Shown here: positions 43,958-44,769 of the stretch, piece by piece
Layout: the number at the start of each line of letters is the position of its first letter
Numbering within the stretch: the first letter of the stretch is position 1
Source: Deltaproteobacteria bacterium
GTDB lineage: Bacteria; Myxococcota_A; Polyangia; JAAYKL01
Assembly: GCA_016935665.1 (NCBI GenBank)
Contig: JAFGQN010000007.1
Location: 1 to 44,769, forward strand
Direction of reading: 5' to 3'
Length of the DNA: 44,769 nt
Made by a program: the position numbers and the translations under genes
The notes under the pieces: model-generated
The model's input: the letters and a program-made list of their open reading frames with translations, nothing else
Database searches by the model: none
Told to the model about the DNA's origin: nothing

Positions 43958-44194
43958 ATGTCTGTCTTGTCCGATGTGGCGTCACTGAACCACTACGCCC
44001 CCTCAAGAGCGTTGGCAAGATTGCGGGCACTCAAAGAGAGACGGCTCACTGTCTTTGAAGCAATGCGGGAATTATCAGAAGTCAGAGCCATACCGGTTAA
44101 AATGAAGAAGACCGCAATCTGGGTCCGGACGGACACTAAAGGCAATACCTTTATGCTGAATTCATTGAAGATTTGGGTTGAGAGATTCGGATAG
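43958..44194 (+). CDS. Short ORF, possible 5' part of the decayed transposase
   Basis: 78 codons (starts MSVLSDVASLNHY, ends VERFG). It ends in TAG at 44192 in the same frame as the ISL3-like sequence that follows, so it could be the interrupted N-terminus of that transposase. It lacks the Cys pairs of the ISL3 zinc finger and matches nothing I know, so it may not be coding at all. Confidence 0.3.
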   Translation: MSVLSDVASLNHYAPSRALARLRALKERRLTVFEAMRELSEVRAIPVKMKKTAIWVRTDTKGNTFMLNSLKIWVERFG

Positions 44195-44692
44195 AGCCCC
44201 ATTTTCTTCACATACACTCCCTGGGAAATACATTGCCCAACTCACGGCAGAGCACAGGAAGATATTCCATGGGCAGACGCCAATGCACGTGTTACGTACC
44301 GGCTGGAGTTCCTGATACTGACATATTCACAGTCAATGACTCAAAAGGCAGCGGCTGAGCTGCTCAGTATTCCCAAATCCACCTTTTCAGACATACTCCA
44401 CAGGACTATCAGTGGAACGCGTGAAGGACATCGGATACGAGGCCTCAAAAGCATTGGAGTAGATGAGGTATCATACGAAAAAGGGCACAAATACATGACT
44501 GTTGTTTACGATCTCGACAAGGCTCGTATTGTGTGGGTTGGTGAAGGGAAAAAGCGGGAAACCATTGATGCTTTTTTTGATAACCATCTCAGCGACTATC
44601 AAAAGAAGCAAATCCAGTGGGCTTTCTGCGATATGAGTGAGACATTCATCGGCGCCATAAAAACACACTGCCGCATTGCGAAACGGGTGTAA
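44195..44692 (+). pseudogene. ISL3-family transposase remnant
   Basis: An open stretch in one frame after a TAG at 44192. It reads CPTHGRAQEDIPWADANARV, then MTQKAAAELLSIPKSTFSDI (HTH region), then IGVDEVSYEKGHKYMTVVYD and LDKARIVWVGEGKKRETIDA. This is the N-terminal and first catalytic Asp part of ISL3 transposases (VDE-x-x-x-x-K-GH-x-Y-x-T-VVYD). It stops at TAA 44690 after KTHCRIAKRV, where intact enzymes continue to the DRFH region and the other catalytic residues. With an upstream in-frame stop and this early end, the gene is broken. No terminal inverted repeats are recognised. The last 77 bases of the window hold nothing I can support. Confidence 0.75.
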
Positions 44693-44769
44693 CCCTGAAA
44701 CTGGTCGAATCCAGATGCCCATTCAAGCTCTTGATTTGAATCTGAGTCATACCGCCAAATCCAACGGGC

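Overview
The window looks like a chromosomal segment of a Gram-negative bacterium from the Myxococcota / former Deltaproteobacteria (a Bradymonadia-like lineage would fit; this is inference). The pointers are a Ser/Thr kinase with a DUF4388-like tail, a MopE-type / choice-of-anchor lipoprotein with a huge Thr/Asp/Ser linker, OmpA with thrombospondin type-3 repeats, Cys-rich beta-barrel proteins, and a complete-looking type II secretion (T2SS) operon with unusually elaborate pseudopilins. Coding density is high and nearly every gene is on the + strand. The exceptions are the kinase at the left end and a membrane acyltransferase in the middle.

Layout. (1) 112-7338: kinase (-), then cca tRNA nucleotidyltransferase, a repeat-rich surface lipoprotein, a PHP-type phosphatase (CpsB/YwqE-like), mazG and a small acyl carrier protein, the last two overlapping. 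(2) 7581-12936: an envelope cluster of a small lipoprotein, an OmpA/TSP3 lipoprotein and two paralogous secreted proteins (TPR-like, beta domain, CPPWxxDC Cys-rich segment, predicted beta-barrel). It is followed by a long-chain acyl-CoA ligase. (3) 14896-22930: a translation block of tRNA-Val(GAC), thrS, infC (best read with an AUU start), rpmI, rplT, pheS, pheT, then an IHF-alpha-like gene and a MerR-type regulator. (4) 23037-26327: tRNA-Pro(GGG) with its own promoter and terminator, then surE, a DUF368 (PopT-type) transporter, an NlpD-like degenerate LytM lipoprotein and apt. (5) 26441-27742 (-): multi-TM acyltransferase. (6) 27743-28209: a leader region with a possible small membrane-peptide ORF and a terminator-like hairpin directly before gspD. 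(7) 28210-42049: T2SS genes gspD-E-F-(GspG-like)-G-H-I-J-K-L-M-N, packed with overlaps or very short gaps; gspC and the prepilin peptidase are not here. (8) 42089-43928: a CmoM-like tRNA methyltransferase and a class I DAHP synthase. (9) 43958-44692: a decayed ISL3-type transposase.

Most interesting for follow-up: the paralogous CPPWxxDC barrel proteins next to two lipoproteins, which may be an undescribed envelope module; the possible attenuator-like leader ahead of the T2SS operon; the GspG-like T2SS protein without a prepilin signal; the AUU start of infC with mutually exclusive hairpins over its ribosome binding site; and the 12-nt tandem repeat inside the surface lipoprotein gene.
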